Part shown: positions 7,425 to 15,981 of the stretch, piece by piece | Layout: every line of letters starts with the position of its first letter | How positions within the stretch are numbered: position 1 is the first letter of the stretch | From: SMWC01 sp963581225 | Lineage (GTDB): Bacteria; Pseudomonadota; Gammaproteobacteria; Steroidobacterales; Rariloculaceae | Assembly (NCBI GenBank): GCA_963581225.1 | Contig: CAUZMW010000001.1 | Location: 1 to 64,000 of the forward strand | Length of the DNA stretch: 64,000 nt | Direction: 5' to 3' | Program-made: the position numbers and the translations under genes | The notes under the pieces: model-generated | Seen by the model: only the letters and a program-made list of their open reading frames with translations | Told to the model about the DNA's origin: nothing | Databases searched by the model: none

Positions 7425-10253
7425 ATGAACTCTCTGCGCAACCTGGTTCTCCCGCTCAGCCTCTGCGCTCTGGCAGCCTGTGAACAACAGGATGCCATTT
7501 CTCCGGCCGGCGATGCCAGCGCCGTCGTGTTGAACCGCGGCAATGGCGGCGAGCCCAGCACACTGATGTTCGCCTCCGCGCTCGTGGCGCAGGACGATCT
7601 GAATATTCCTTTCGAGGAGTTCACGCTCGAGAATGGTCTGCGCGTCATCGTGCATGAGGATCACAAGGCGCCAATCATCGCGACCAACCTCTGGTACCAC
7701 GTCGGCTCCAAGAATGAGAACCCGGGCAAGACTGGCTTCGCCCATTTATTCGAACATCTGATGTTCAACGGCACAGAGAATTACGACGACGAGTATTTCG
7801 GGCCGTTCCAGGAAGTGGGCGCGACGAACATGAACGGCACAACCAATACAGACCGGACGAACTACTACCAGACCGTGCCCACGTCGGCGCTCGATCTCGC
7901 GCTGTGGATGGAGTCGGACCGTATGGGCCACCTGTTGGGTGTTATCACTCAGGAAAGGCTCGATGAACAACGCGGCGTCGTCCAGAACGAGAAACGCCAG
8001 GGCGAAAATCAACCGTACGGCAAAGCGTTCGACTACATCACCGCGAATGTATTCCCCCCGGGGCACCCGTATTCGTGGACAACGATCGGTTCGATGGAAG
8101 ATCTCAACGCGGCCAGCCTGGAGGACGTCCAGGAGTGGTTTGCCACCTACTACGGTCCGAACAACGCCACGCTGGTCTTGGCCGGCGACATCGATGTCGC
8201 TACGGCCAGAGAGAAAACCGAGCTCTACTTCGGCGATATCCCACCCGGGCCACCGCTGGCACGGCTGGAGACCTGGATCCCGACGATCCTCCACGACCGC
8301 CGTATGGTCGTGGAGGATCGCGTTCCACAGGCACGCATCTACAAGACCTGGTCCGCGCCTGAATGGGGAAGTCTCGACTCCGAGTGGCTGTCGCTCGCCG
8401 GCTCGATCCTCGGCGACGGTAGAAATTCACGTCTCTATCAGCGCCTCGTCTATGACGAGCAGATCGCGACCGACGTCGGCGTTTATGCGCTATCGGACGA
8501 GATTGCCGGTAGCTTCTTGGTCTATGCGACGGCCCAGCCGGGTCAGGATCTGGCCGAAGTCGAGAGATTGCTCGATGAGGAACTCGCGCGATTTCTCGAA
8601 GACGGACCGAGCCGCAAGGAGCTATCGCGAGTCGTGACAGAGACGCGGGCGAGTTTTATTCGGGTAATGGAGCGCATCAGTGGCAAAGCCAGCATCCTCG
8701 TTGAGGGAGCCGTATTCGGTGGCCGGCCGGATGCGTATCAGGACTCGCTTGCGATTATGGACAGCGCCGAGCCCGGCGATCTTCGCGACGCGGCACGTGT
8801 ATGGCTGTCCCAGCCTGCATTTACGCTCGAGATACATCCGTTCGCAGGTAACCTCGTGGCGTCGGCGGAGGCAGCCGACCGCTCGTCACTACCGTTCCCG
8901 GAAACGTTCCCGCAGGCCGAGTTCCCGGAATTGCAGATCGGTGAACTGTCTAACGGCATTCGCGTGATCGTCGCGACCCGCGATGCGGTACCGGTCATTC
9001 ATATGAGCCTGCAAGTGGACTCAGGCTACGCCGCCGATCAATTCTCCAAACCCGGCGCAGCGGGACTGACGATCGACATGCTGGAAGAGGGCACCACCAG
9101 CCGCGATGCGTTAGAGATCAGCGAGGAACTCGCCGAGCTCGGTGCGGACCTGCGAACCGGAGCCAACCTGGACTACGCGTTCGTCAGCCTGTCAGCGTTG
9201 ACGGAAAATCTCGAAGCGTCGATGGATATCTACGGTGATGTGATTCTTAACCCAGCGTTCCCGCAGTCCGGACTCGATCGCCTGAAGAGATTAACTATCG
9301 CCGCTATCCAGCGCGAGAAGACGACACCCGTCAGCATGGCGCTGCGAATATTCCCGCAACTCATCTACGGTGAAGGCCACGCTTACTCTCTGCCGATGAC
9401 CGGATCAGGCACCGAGGCCTCGATCAACGCATTAGAGACTGCTGACTTGGTCGACTTTCACTCGACCTGGTTCCGGCCGAATAACGCGACGATGATCGTC
9501 GTCGGCGATACAAATCTGGCGGAAATAACCCCACACCTGGAAGCATTGTTCGAGGACTGGGCGCCGAGCGACATCCCGGAGAAGACCATCCCGGCCGTGA
9601 CGCTCCCGGAGCAAACGAGAGTCGTCCTGATCGACCGGCCCGGGTCGGAGCAGAGCTTCATCATCGCCGGCCATATCATGACCCCGAAGTCCGACGAGCG
9701 TGAACTCGCGATTCAGTCCATGAACTTTAGCTTCGGCGGCAGTTTCACCTCCCGCGTCAATATGAATCTGCGCGAGGATAAGGCGTGGTCCTACGGTGTC
9801 CGCTCCGTCATCATCGACACGATGAGACAGCGCCCGTTCATTACTTATGCGCCGGTCCAGACCGACAAGACGGCCGCGTCGATGCTCGAACTCGACCGTG
9901 AATTTCGTGAGATCAGAACCAGCCGCCCCATCAGTGAAGAAGAGGTTAACACGAGCAAGCGCCAGGACACGCTGAGACTCCCAGGCCGCTGGGAGACTGC
10001 ACGCGCGGTCATGAACGACATCGCCGAGATCGTGCGCTTCGGACTGCCGGAGGACTACTGGCGCGGATACGCGGATCTCGTGGCAGCCGTGGACGTTGCT
10101 GAGGTTAATGCCGCCGCGCGGGACCTCCTCGCGCCGGACAGCCTGACCTGGGTGGTCGTCGGCGATCTGGCGTTAATTGAAGCCGATATCCGCGCGCTCA
10201 ACCTCGGCCCCATCGAACTCATGGATGCTGACGGCAATCTGCTGGGCAATTGA
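7425..10253 (+). CDS. M16 (pitrilysin-type) zinc metalloprotease lipoprotein
   Basis: A 942-residue exported peptidase with two M16 modules. The start at 7425 is chosen because it gives a clean lipoprotein signal with lipobox LAAC (Cys19); the frame extends 24 codons upstream without a sensible signal. The N-terminal module holds the inverted zinc motif HLFEH (residues 107-111), and the downstream GVVQNEKRQ block supplies the third ligand. The C-terminal module (from about residue 500) lacks an HxxEH motif, as usual for the non-catalytic half. It probably degrades peptides at the outer or inner membrane. It is followed by the Gld-like ABC operon after 55 bases. Confidence 0.92.
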   Translation: MNSLRNLVLPLSLCALAACEQQDAISPAGDASAVVLNRGNGGEPSTLMFASALVAQDDLNIPFEEFTLENGLRVIVHEDHKAPIIATNLWYHVGSKNENPGKTGFAHLFEHLMFNGTENYDDEYFGPFQEVGATNMNGTTNTDRTNYYQTVPTSALDLALWMESDRMGHLLGVITQERLDEQRGVVQNEKRQGENQPYGKAFDYITANVFPPGHPYSWTTIGSMEDLNAASLEDVQEWFATYYGPNNATLVLAGDIDVATAREKTELYFGDIPPGPPLARLETWIPTILHDRRMVVEDRVPQARIYKTWSAPEWGSLDSEWLSLAGSILGDGRNSRLYQRLVYDEQIATDVGVYALSDEIAGSFLVYATAQPGQDLAEVERLLDEELARFLEDGPSRKELSRVVTETRASFIRVMERISGKASILVEGAVFGGRPDAYQDSLAIMDSAEPGDLRDAARVWLSQPAFTLEIHPFAGNLVASAEAADRSSLPFPETFPQAEFPELQIGELSNGIRVIVATRDAVPVIHMSLQVDSGYAADQFSKPGAAGLTIDMLEEGTTSRDALEISEELAELGADLRTGANLDYAFVSLSALTENLEASMDIYGDVILNPAFPQSGLDRLKRLTIAAIQREKTTPVSMALRIFPQLIYGEGHAYSLPMTGSGTEASINALETADLVDFHSTWFRPNNATMIVVGDTNLAEITPHLEALFEDWAPSDIPEKTIPAVTLPEQTRVVLIDRPGSEQSFIIAGHIMTPKSDERELAIQSMNFSFGGSFTSRVNMNLREDKAWSYGVRSVIIDTMRQRPFITYAPVQTDKTAASMLELDREFREIRTSRPISEEEVNTSKRQDTLRLPGRWETARAVMNDIAEIVRFGLPEDYWRGYADLVAAVDVAEVNAAARDLLAPDSLTWVVVGDLALIEADIRALNLGPIELMDADGNLLGN

Positions 10254-10308
10254 CCGAAGAATCGCGACCGGGCGATGGGCCGCGACTAACGAGAGAACAG
10301 GAGTAGCG

Positions 10309-11244
10309 ATGATCAACTGCCAGAATTTGACCAAACGTTATGGTCCACTGCTCGCAGTTGATGACTTGAGCTTTCAGGTGGCGCCGGGAGAAGTCCTCGG
10401 CTTCCTTGGGCCCAACGGTGCCGGCAAAAGCACGACGATGAGAATCCTTGCTGGCTTCCTTCCGGCGACATCGGGCAGCGCGACAGTCTGCGGATTCGAT
10501 GTGGACACGCACGGTACGGCTGCCAAACGCCGTATCGGCTATCTCCCAGAGGGCGCGCCGAGCTATCCGGAGATGTCGCCACGATCGTTTCTTGAATTTG
10601 TCGCCGACGTCAGAGAGCTCAAAGGAACTCACCGAGCGAACCGCCTCGCTGAGGTCTATGGACTCCTGCATCTAGAGCCGGTGCTGGAGCAGACGATCGA
10701 TACGCTATCCAAGGGTTATAAACGTCGAGTCGGGCTGGCCCAGGCGATCTTGCACGACCCCGAAGTCCTGATCCTGGATGAGCCGACCGATGGCCTCGAC
10801 CCGAATCAGAAACATGAGGTGCGTCAGCTCATCAATCAGATGTCGCAGAACAAGATCATCGTGATCTCTACGCATCTGCTCGAAGAAGTCGACGCGGTAT
10901 GCAATCGCGCGATTATCATCGCCCACGGTCGAATCCTTGCCGACGACACACCTGAGAAACTCGAAGCACGCTCTCGATTCCACAACGCCGTGTCGTTGAA
11001 ACTCGTCAATCGCTCGCAACTCGATGAAGTACGCGGCGGTATTGCGGCCTTGTCGGAGGTCGATGCGATCGAGATTGACAGCCACTCGGAACGACTCACG
11101 GCATTCCCGGCAGACGGTCAAATGCCGTTGGGCGCCATCACCGAACTCGCCACCGCCAAGGGTTGGGACTTCTCCGAGCTTCATCTCGAGTCGGGCCGCC
11201 TGGATGAAGTCTTCCGCACGATCACCGGCGGAGCCAGCGCATGA
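10309..11244 (+). CDS. ABC transporter ATP-binding protein, GldA-like
   Basis: A 311-residue ATPase subunit. The ATG at 10309 (MINCQNLTKRYG) follows CAGGAG by six bases; the open frame reaches further upstream but only into the end of the protease gene. Walker A is GPNGAGKST (about residue 38), the signature is LSKGYKRRVG, and Walker B is LILDEPTDGLDP. A C-terminal extension of about 90 residues matches GldA/CcmA-type exporters. Its stop overlaps the permease start by four bases. With the next three genes it forms a Gld-like export complex; such operons occur in many proteobacteria that do not glide. Confidence 0.9.
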   Translation: MINCQNLTKRYGPLLAVDDLSFQVAPGEVLGFLGPNGAGKSTTMRILAGFLPATSGSATVCGFDVDTHGTAAKRRIGYLPEGAPSYPEMSPRSFLEFVADVRELKGTHRANRLAEVYGLLHLEPVLEQTIDTLSKGYKRRVGLAQAILHDPEVLILDEPTDGLDPNQKHEVRQLINQMSQNKIIVISTHLLEEVDAVCNRAIIIAHGRILADDTPEKLEARSRFHNAVSLKLVNRSQLDEVRGGIAALSEVDAIEIDSHSERLTAFPADGQMPLGAITELATAKGWDFSELHLESGRLDEVFRTITGGASA

Positions 11245-11975
11245 ACGCCATGCTGGCAATCATGCGCCGCGAGCTCAGGAGTTACTTCCTGACGCCGGTC
11301 GCCTATGTCTTCATCGTGATCTTTCTTGTCTTGACGAGCACGTTTACTTTTTATCTTGGTGGGTTCTACGAGCGCGGCCAGGCGGATCTAGCGCCGTTTT
11401 TCAATTTTCATCCCTGGCTCTATCTGTTTCTGGTGCCCGCATTGAGCATGCGCCTGTGGGCAGAGGAACGTAAGTCCGGCAGTATCGAGTTGCTGATGAC
11501 ACTCCCGGTCGAGATCTGGCAGGCCGTTACCGGCAAATTTCTGGCTGCCTGGGCGTTTACCGGACTGGCACTCGCCCTGACATTTCCGATCTGGATTACT
11601 GTTAACTACCTTGGCGATCCTGACAACGGCGTGATAATTGCCGCGTATATCGGCAGCCTGTTGATGGCGGGCGGCTTTCTGGCGGTCGGTTCCTGCATTT
11701 CCGCGGCGACGAAAAATCAGGTCATTGCATTCATTCTCGCCGTCGTCGCCTGTTTCCTGCTTCTGCTCGCCGGGTTTCCCCTGGTATTGGACATCTTTTC
11801 CGCCTGGGCGCCGCAGGCGTTGGTGGACGCGATCGCAAGCCTGAGCTTCCTGACGCACTTCTCGAGTATCAGCAAAGGCGTCATCGATCTTCGGGATCTC
11901 GTCTACTTCGGCCTGTTGATCGGCGTCATGTTGTACGCCAACTCGATCGTCCTACAATTAAAGAAGGCGGATTGA
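11241..11975 (+). CDS. ABC-2 type permease, GldF-like
   Basis: 244 residues with six predicted membrane helices, starting ELRSYFLTPVAYVFIVIFL as in GldF/NosY-type permeases. The family signature AEERKSGSIELLMTLPV is present near residue 75. It overlaps the ATPase gene by four bases and is followed after seven bases by the GldG-like gene, so the complex is probably made stoichiometrically. The substrate is not known. Confidence 0.88.
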   Translation: MNAMLAIMRRELRSYFLTPVAYVFIVIFLVLTSTFTFYLGGFYERGQADLAPFFNFHPWLYLFLVPALSMRLWAEERKSGSIELLMTLPVEIWQAVTGKFLAAWAFTGLALALTFPIWITVNYLGDPDNGVIIAAYIGSLLMAGGFLAVGSCISAATKNQVIAFILAVVACFLLLLAGFPLVLDIFSAWAPQALVDAIASLSFLTHFSSISKGVIDLRDLVYFGLLIGVMLYANSIVLQLKKAD

Positions 11976-11982
11976 CAATCTC

Positions 11983-13884
11983 GTGACTACGCAACAACAA
12001 AGACGAGTCGGGTTGATGTCCTTGGGCCTGCTGGGGCTCACTTTCATCGCAGCCTTGATCGCGAGCAACACGCTGCTCCGGGGAATGCGTATCGACCTGA
12101 CCGAGGCCAATCTCTACACGATATCAACCGGGACGATAGAACTGCTCGAGTCGATAGACGAGCCGATCAACCTCTATCTCTTCTTCTCCGATGATGAGAC
12201 CGCGGATATTCCGTTCTTAAGAAGTTACGCGACGCGCGTTCGGGAGACCCTGGAGGAGTTCGCCAGAGTCGCCGACGGCAGAATCATCGTGCATATCATC
12301 GACCCGGCGCCGTTCTCGGAGGATGAAGATCGCGCGTCACAGTTCGGACTCGAATCAATCAGCCTGGGTCCATTGGGACAATCCGTCTACTTCGGACTCG
12401 CCGGCACGAACAGCGTCGGCGACGAGGACACGATCCCGTTCCTACAGCCGGAGAAGGAAACATTCCTCGAGTACGATCTCGCGAAACTCATTTACAACCT
12501 CGCCAATCCAGATAAGACAGTCGTAGGCCTGCTCGCAGGTGTCGCGATGACCGCAGGCTTCGATCCGCAGACCCAACAGATCACGCAACCGTGGGTGATC
12601 ATGACTCAGGGGCGGCAGCTTTTTGAGATTCGCGAGTTGACCCCAGGCATGGCGCAGATCGATGCAGATATCGGCGTGCTGTGGATCGTCCATCCGCGGG
12701 GACTGGATGAGACGACACTCTATGCGATCGACCAGTTCGTACTCCGCGGCGGCCGGGCGCTGATATTCGTCGATCCGTTCGCCGAGATCGACATGTCGAC
12801 GACCGACCCGGCCACGATGGCTGCGGGTAGCCCCTCCGATCTCGGGCCGCTGTTCGCAGCTTGGGGAATCGAGTACTCGACTGAGAATACCGTCGCGGAC
12901 GTTCGCTACGCGTTAAGCGTCAACGCCGGCCCGGGTTCGCGACCTATCCGCCATATCGGGCTGTTGGGCCTGGATGAGCTCGCCATGAGCACCGACGACA
13001 TCGTCACTTCCGGGTTGGCGTCGATCAACCTGGGTACCGCCGGAAGTTTTAGCGTCGCCGACGGAAGCGACACGACACTCGTGCCGTTACTCACCTCGAG
13101 CACATCCGCCGGAACGTTGCCGACGATACAATTCCAGTTCCTGTCCGATCCTGCTGCTCTGCTCGATGGCTTTATACCCAGCGGTGAAACCTACGTGCTC
13201 GCGGCCCGGCTTGAGGGTGCGCTTACGTCGGCTTTTCCGGACGGGCCGCCGGCTGCCGACGCGGACTCGGAGGACGAAGCAGCGGACCAGACAGAACTAG
13301 CATTGCCTGCACACCTGACATCGACGGACTCGGCAAACATCATCCTGGTCGGCGATGTCGACATACTGAGCGACCGGCTCTGGGCACAGAGTCAGAACTT
13401 CTTTGGGCAACAGCTGATTACGGCATTCGCGAACAACGGCGATTTTGTCATCAACGCGCTGGACAACCTCTCCGGAAGTGCCGCCTTGATCGGTATCCGG
13501 TCTCGCGCCAGCTTCTCGCGGCCATTCACGCGGGTCGATGACCTGCGTCGCGTCGCCGAAGCCGAATTCCGGGAAACGGAGCAACGCTTGCAAGCCGAGC
13601 TCGCGGAAACGGAGCAGCGGCTGGGAGAACTACAGACTGCTCGGAGCGACGTCGGATCCTTGCTCATGAGCGACGAACAGCAGGTGGAAATCGAGCGTTT
13701 CCTCGATCAACAGGTTCGCATTCGCCAGGAACTCAGAGCCGTACAGCGCAACCTCGACGTGAGCATCGAGCAACTCGGGACGAGGCTGAAGATCGTCAAC
13801 GTCGGTCTCGTGCCGTTCTTGCTCACGGTCCTCGCGTTGCTATTCGTCTTCTATCGACGCCGCGAAGCGAAGACAACGCCATGA
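11983..13884 (+). CDS. GldG-like ABC transporter auxiliary protein
   Basis: 633 residues starting at GTG. An N-terminal membrane helix (about residues 10-32) is followed by the family block MRIDLTEANLYTISTGT and a large periplasmic domain of the ABC_transp_aux type. An acidic linker with Asp/Glu clusters lies near residue 425, a coiled coil covers about residues 525-600 (repeated ETEQRLxxEL), and a second membrane helix lies near the C-terminus with a basic end. This topology matches GldG and related auxiliary subunits. Its stop overlaps the next start by four bases. Confidence 0.88.
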   Translation: MTTQQQRRVGLMSLGLLGLTFIAALIASNTLLRGMRIDLTEANLYTISTGTIELLESIDEPINLYLFFSDDETADIPFLRSYATRVRETLEEFARVADGRIIVHIIDPAPFSEDEDRASQFGLESISLGPLGQSVYFGLAGTNSVGDEDTIPFLQPEKETFLEYDLAKLIYNLANPDKTVVGLLAGVAMTAGFDPQTQQITQPWVIMTQGRQLFEIRELTPGMAQIDADIGVLWIVHPRGLDETTLYAIDQFVLRGGRALIFVDPFAEIDMSTTDPATMAAGSPSDLGPLFAAWGIEYSTENTVADVRYALSVNAGPGSRPIRHIGLLGLDELAMSTDDIVTSGLASINLGTAGSFSVADGSDTTLVPLLTSSTSAGTLPTIQFQFLSDPAALLDGFIPSGETYVLAARLEGALTSAFPDGPPAADADSEDEAADQTELALPAHLTSTDSANIILVGDVDILSDRLWAQSQNFFGQQLITAFANNGDFVINALDNLSGSAALIGIRSRASFSRPFTRVDDLRRVAEAEFRETEQRLQAELAETEQRLGELQTARSDVGSLLMSDEQQVEIERFLDQQVRIRQELRAVQRNLDVSIEQLGTRLKIVNVGLVPFLLTVLALLFVFYRRREAKTTP

Positions 13885-14912
13885 ACAACCGGACGATAAT
13901 ATGGCTCGCAGGCGCGCTCGTCATATTGGCGATACTCGCCATGATCGGGCAGCGGGGACAACAACCGCAAACTCAGAGCGGCAACATGTTTCTGCCGGGT
14001 CTTCTGGAGTCGCTCGACGATGTCCGGCGAGTAGAAATTGTCGGCGCGGGCGAAGAGCGTTTAGCGACGCTAGAGCGAAACGACTCTGGGTGGACGGTCC
14101 TGGAGAGAGGCGGATATCCCGCCGATCTCACGAAGACCCGCCATGCGCTTCTCAGCCTCGCGGAAACGCAGATCCTGGAGGCCAAGACCGCCAATCCGGC
14201 GCTTCATGATCGCTTAGGCCTGGAAGCGATCACCTCAGACACGGCCGGCGGAATCGCCGTCGAGCTCATCGGCCTGGCCGAACCCGTCCGGATCATCGTC
14301 GGCGATGCCGAGGGCGACTATCAACGCTATGTCCGCCGCCAAGGTGAAGACCAGACCTATCTGATCAACAGAGATCCCGAACTCGCTACGTCGGCTGTCG
14401 ATTGGCTCGATACCGAGATCATCAACGTTGACGGGGAACGAATTCAGCACGTGACCGTGAGCCGTTCGGACGGCGAGCCACTCATCGTATCGAAGGCTGT
14501 CCGTGGGCAAGCTAACTTCACGGTCGAGAATATTCCGGAGGGTCGTAAGATACGCTACGACAGTATCGCCAATGTGATGGGCAATATTCTCGAGAGCTTG
14601 ACGCTCGACGATGTCGAGCCCCTGACCGAGACGACCGATGAGGTCATCGTTACCGAATTCCGCACCTTCGACGGGCTCGTCATCACCGCGCGCTCCCTGG
14701 AACGCGACGATAGTGCCTGGGCGAGCTTCGCCTCGGCCGTAGACCCCACGCTACCGCCGGAGTCCGAGCAAACCCGCGCCGACGCCGCAGTAGAGGCGAC
14801 GGAAATTAACGAACGTGTTCAGGGCTGGCGGTACCAGATCGCGACATACAAGTTCGATCAGCTGACGCGCGAGATAGCCGACCTGCTGCAGGACGTCGAG
14901 ACCGAGGAATAA
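13881..14912 (+). CDS. DUF4340 domain protein of the Gld-like operon
   Basis: 343 residues with an N-terminal anchor (about residues 5-22) and a soluble periplasmic domain of alternating strands, as in DUF4340 proteins that commonly follow GldG homologs. Recognisable blocks are GNMFLPGLLESLDDVRRVEI and DLTKTRHALLSLAETQILEAKT. No catalytic motif is visible. It is the last gene of the operon; a REP palindrome begins on the base after its stop codon. Its role is probably structural in the exporter complex. Confidence 0.82.
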   Translation: MNNRTIIWLAGALVILAILAMIGQRGQQPQTQSGNMFLPGLLESLDDVRRVEIVGAGEERLATLERNDSGWTVLERGGYPADLTKTRHALLSLAETQILEAKTANPALHDRLGLEAITSDTAGGIAVELIGLAEPVRIIVGDAEGDYQRYVRRQGEDQTYLINRDPELATSAVDWLDTEIINVDGERIQHVTVSRSDGEPLIVSKAVRGQANFTVENIPEGRKIRYDSIANVMGNILESLTLDDVEPLTETTDEVIVTEFRTFDGLVITARSLERDDSAWASFASAVDPTLPPESEQTRADAAVEATEINERVQGWRYQIATYKFDQLTREIADLLQDVETEE

Positions 14913-14936
14913 TCGCGACGAGTCCGTCGCTCCAAC
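14913..14936 (-). repeat. REP palindrome (single copy) abutting a stop codon
   Basis: TCGCGACGAGTCCGTCGCTCCAAC belongs to the window-wide family with consensus GTAGGAGCGNC...GNCGCGA; this copy has a degenerate tail. It begins on the base after the TAA of the DUF4340 gene and is followed two bases later by a different palindromic element. Confidence 0.75.
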
Positions 14937-14938
14937 AG

Positions 14939-15046
14939 ATACGGGGACGGTCTACCTAACTCGTAAAAGGTTCCGGGGTTATTTTCTCGCGACAGTGGAC
15001 CACATGCCAGCTGCTCTAACAGAAAATAAACCCGGAACCTTTTACG
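14939..15046. mobile_element. Palindromic element, probably a non-autonomous REP/RAYT-type repeat
   Basis: The left end ATACGGGGACGGTCTACCTAA is identical to the left end of the element at 42641. Inside, GTAAAAGGTTCCGGGGTTATTTTCT-type arms (left 14963-14987, right 15021-15045) form an inverted repeat matching at 24 of 25 bases around a 33-base loop. Sequences containing GGGGACGGTCTAC are known to me near REP-associated tyrosine transposases. No transposase gene lies here, so it would have to be moved in trans. Confidence 0.65.
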
Positions 15047-15054
15047 AACAGATG

Positions 15055-15239
15055 CTACCAAGCCTTAACGGCTAAACCAGCGATGATCAGCCCGAGCCCT
15101 GCAGCGCTGATCAGACCCGCAAGCCACCAGAACTGCATCGGCGAGAGTTCTCGGCACGCTGACGGAAGGCGTGGTAACCCTCCGTCAGCGTGAGAAGGCC
15201 GAAGCTGATCAGCGTCCAGCCAAGTATTTCGAACAGCAT
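15055..15239 (-). pseudogene. Small two-helix membrane protein gene with a frameshift
   Basis: Frame one (from 15239) reads MLFEILGWTLISFGLLTLTE, then GYHAFRQRAENS, then degenerates and stops near 15111. The second frame (from about 15138) reads MQFWWLAGLISAAGLGLIIA, then GLAVKAW, and stops at 15055. Joined, they give a coherent protein of about 60 residues with two membrane helices. The break falls at a TCTC sequence; removing one TC would restore a single frame (ENSPMQFWW). It is either a real frameshift, a sequencing error, or two overlapping micro-ORFs. The function is unknown. Confidence 0.5.
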
Positions 15240-15241
15240 GC

Positions 15242-15827
15242 CTACTCGAGCCTTAACTGGCGCCGTAAGGCCCGCTGCAATCTGAAACTCGCCTGTAGCC
15301 CGGCGTAGTAAGAATTCCCTATATCGGGATCGGCTCCGCTCAGATAGTAGTTGCGCGGTATGACCGGTAATCCCGTAGCTGGGGCTCCGCGCCGAATCTG
15401 CATATCGATCAAGTGTTGCTCCCTGACGCTATCTTCCATCGGAAACGCATCCATAATTTCATCCGGCGTACATTCCGAACACAGTTGGAAGTCGCGCGTC
15501 ATACTTCGCGCAATGTCCTCGAGCGATTCGCACAAGTACTCTCCCGAGAAACAGTATATCTCCGCCGTCACCTTCATCACGGCCTCGATATGCTCGCATA
15601 CGCCCGTGGCAAATCTCCTGCCTCCCAGACCGCCGACCGCCATTCCTGCACCTATAGAGCCCCGCAGATATCCAGTTGGTTATCGGGCCGATGTTACGAA
15701 TGAGTTCGTAGACCGAAGCGCCACCGGCAAAGCCACCGACGATATCGGCAATCGTTGTACAACCCTGCGCAGACGCGTTCGAACTCCATGATGCGGCACA
15801 GAGAACCAAAGCTGCAATCCTTTGCAT
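15242..15827 (-). pseudogene. Exported small protein gene with a frameshift, function unknown
   Basis: The first frame (from 15827) gives a clear signal peptide (MQRIAALVLCAASWSSNASA) and continues through GGFAGGASVYELIRNIG. A second frame then takes over around 15655-15690 with YLRGSIGAGMAVGGLGGRRF and runs to the stop at 15242, with several cysteines (CEHIE, YCFSGEYLCES, QLCSECTPDE). Neither frame alone makes a sensible protein. Combined they would give about 190 residues with a glycine-rich membrane segment and a cysteine-rich exported domain. I recognise no family. Confidence 0.55.
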
Positions 15828-15839
15828 GATTCTTCCCCT

Positions 15840-15876
15840 GATTAAGTTGATCTACTCCACGTAGCTCAACCTAATC
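15840..15876. promoter_or_regulatory. Strong hairpin between divergent genes
   Basis: Sixteen-base arms (15840-15855 and 15861-15876), matching at 14 positions, surround the five-base loop TCCAC. It starts 13 bases upstream of the frameshifted exported gene and about 105 bases upstream of ilvA. There is no T-run, so it is not an obvious terminator; an operator or a mobile palindrome is possible. Confidence 0.4.
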
Positions 15877-15981
15877 ATCCGTCCGTGACTCAGCCATCGC
15901 CGAATCGAGCGCGTTCCACCGGATTTGCCGGCTGCCCCGGATGGAGTAACCTCTAGCGAGTCGACTTCGTGACACGCGACC

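Noticed and set aside
10309..14912. Gliding-motility machinery
   Set aside because: The GldA/F/G-like genes occur in many non-gliding proteobacteria, and no other gld or spr genes are present.
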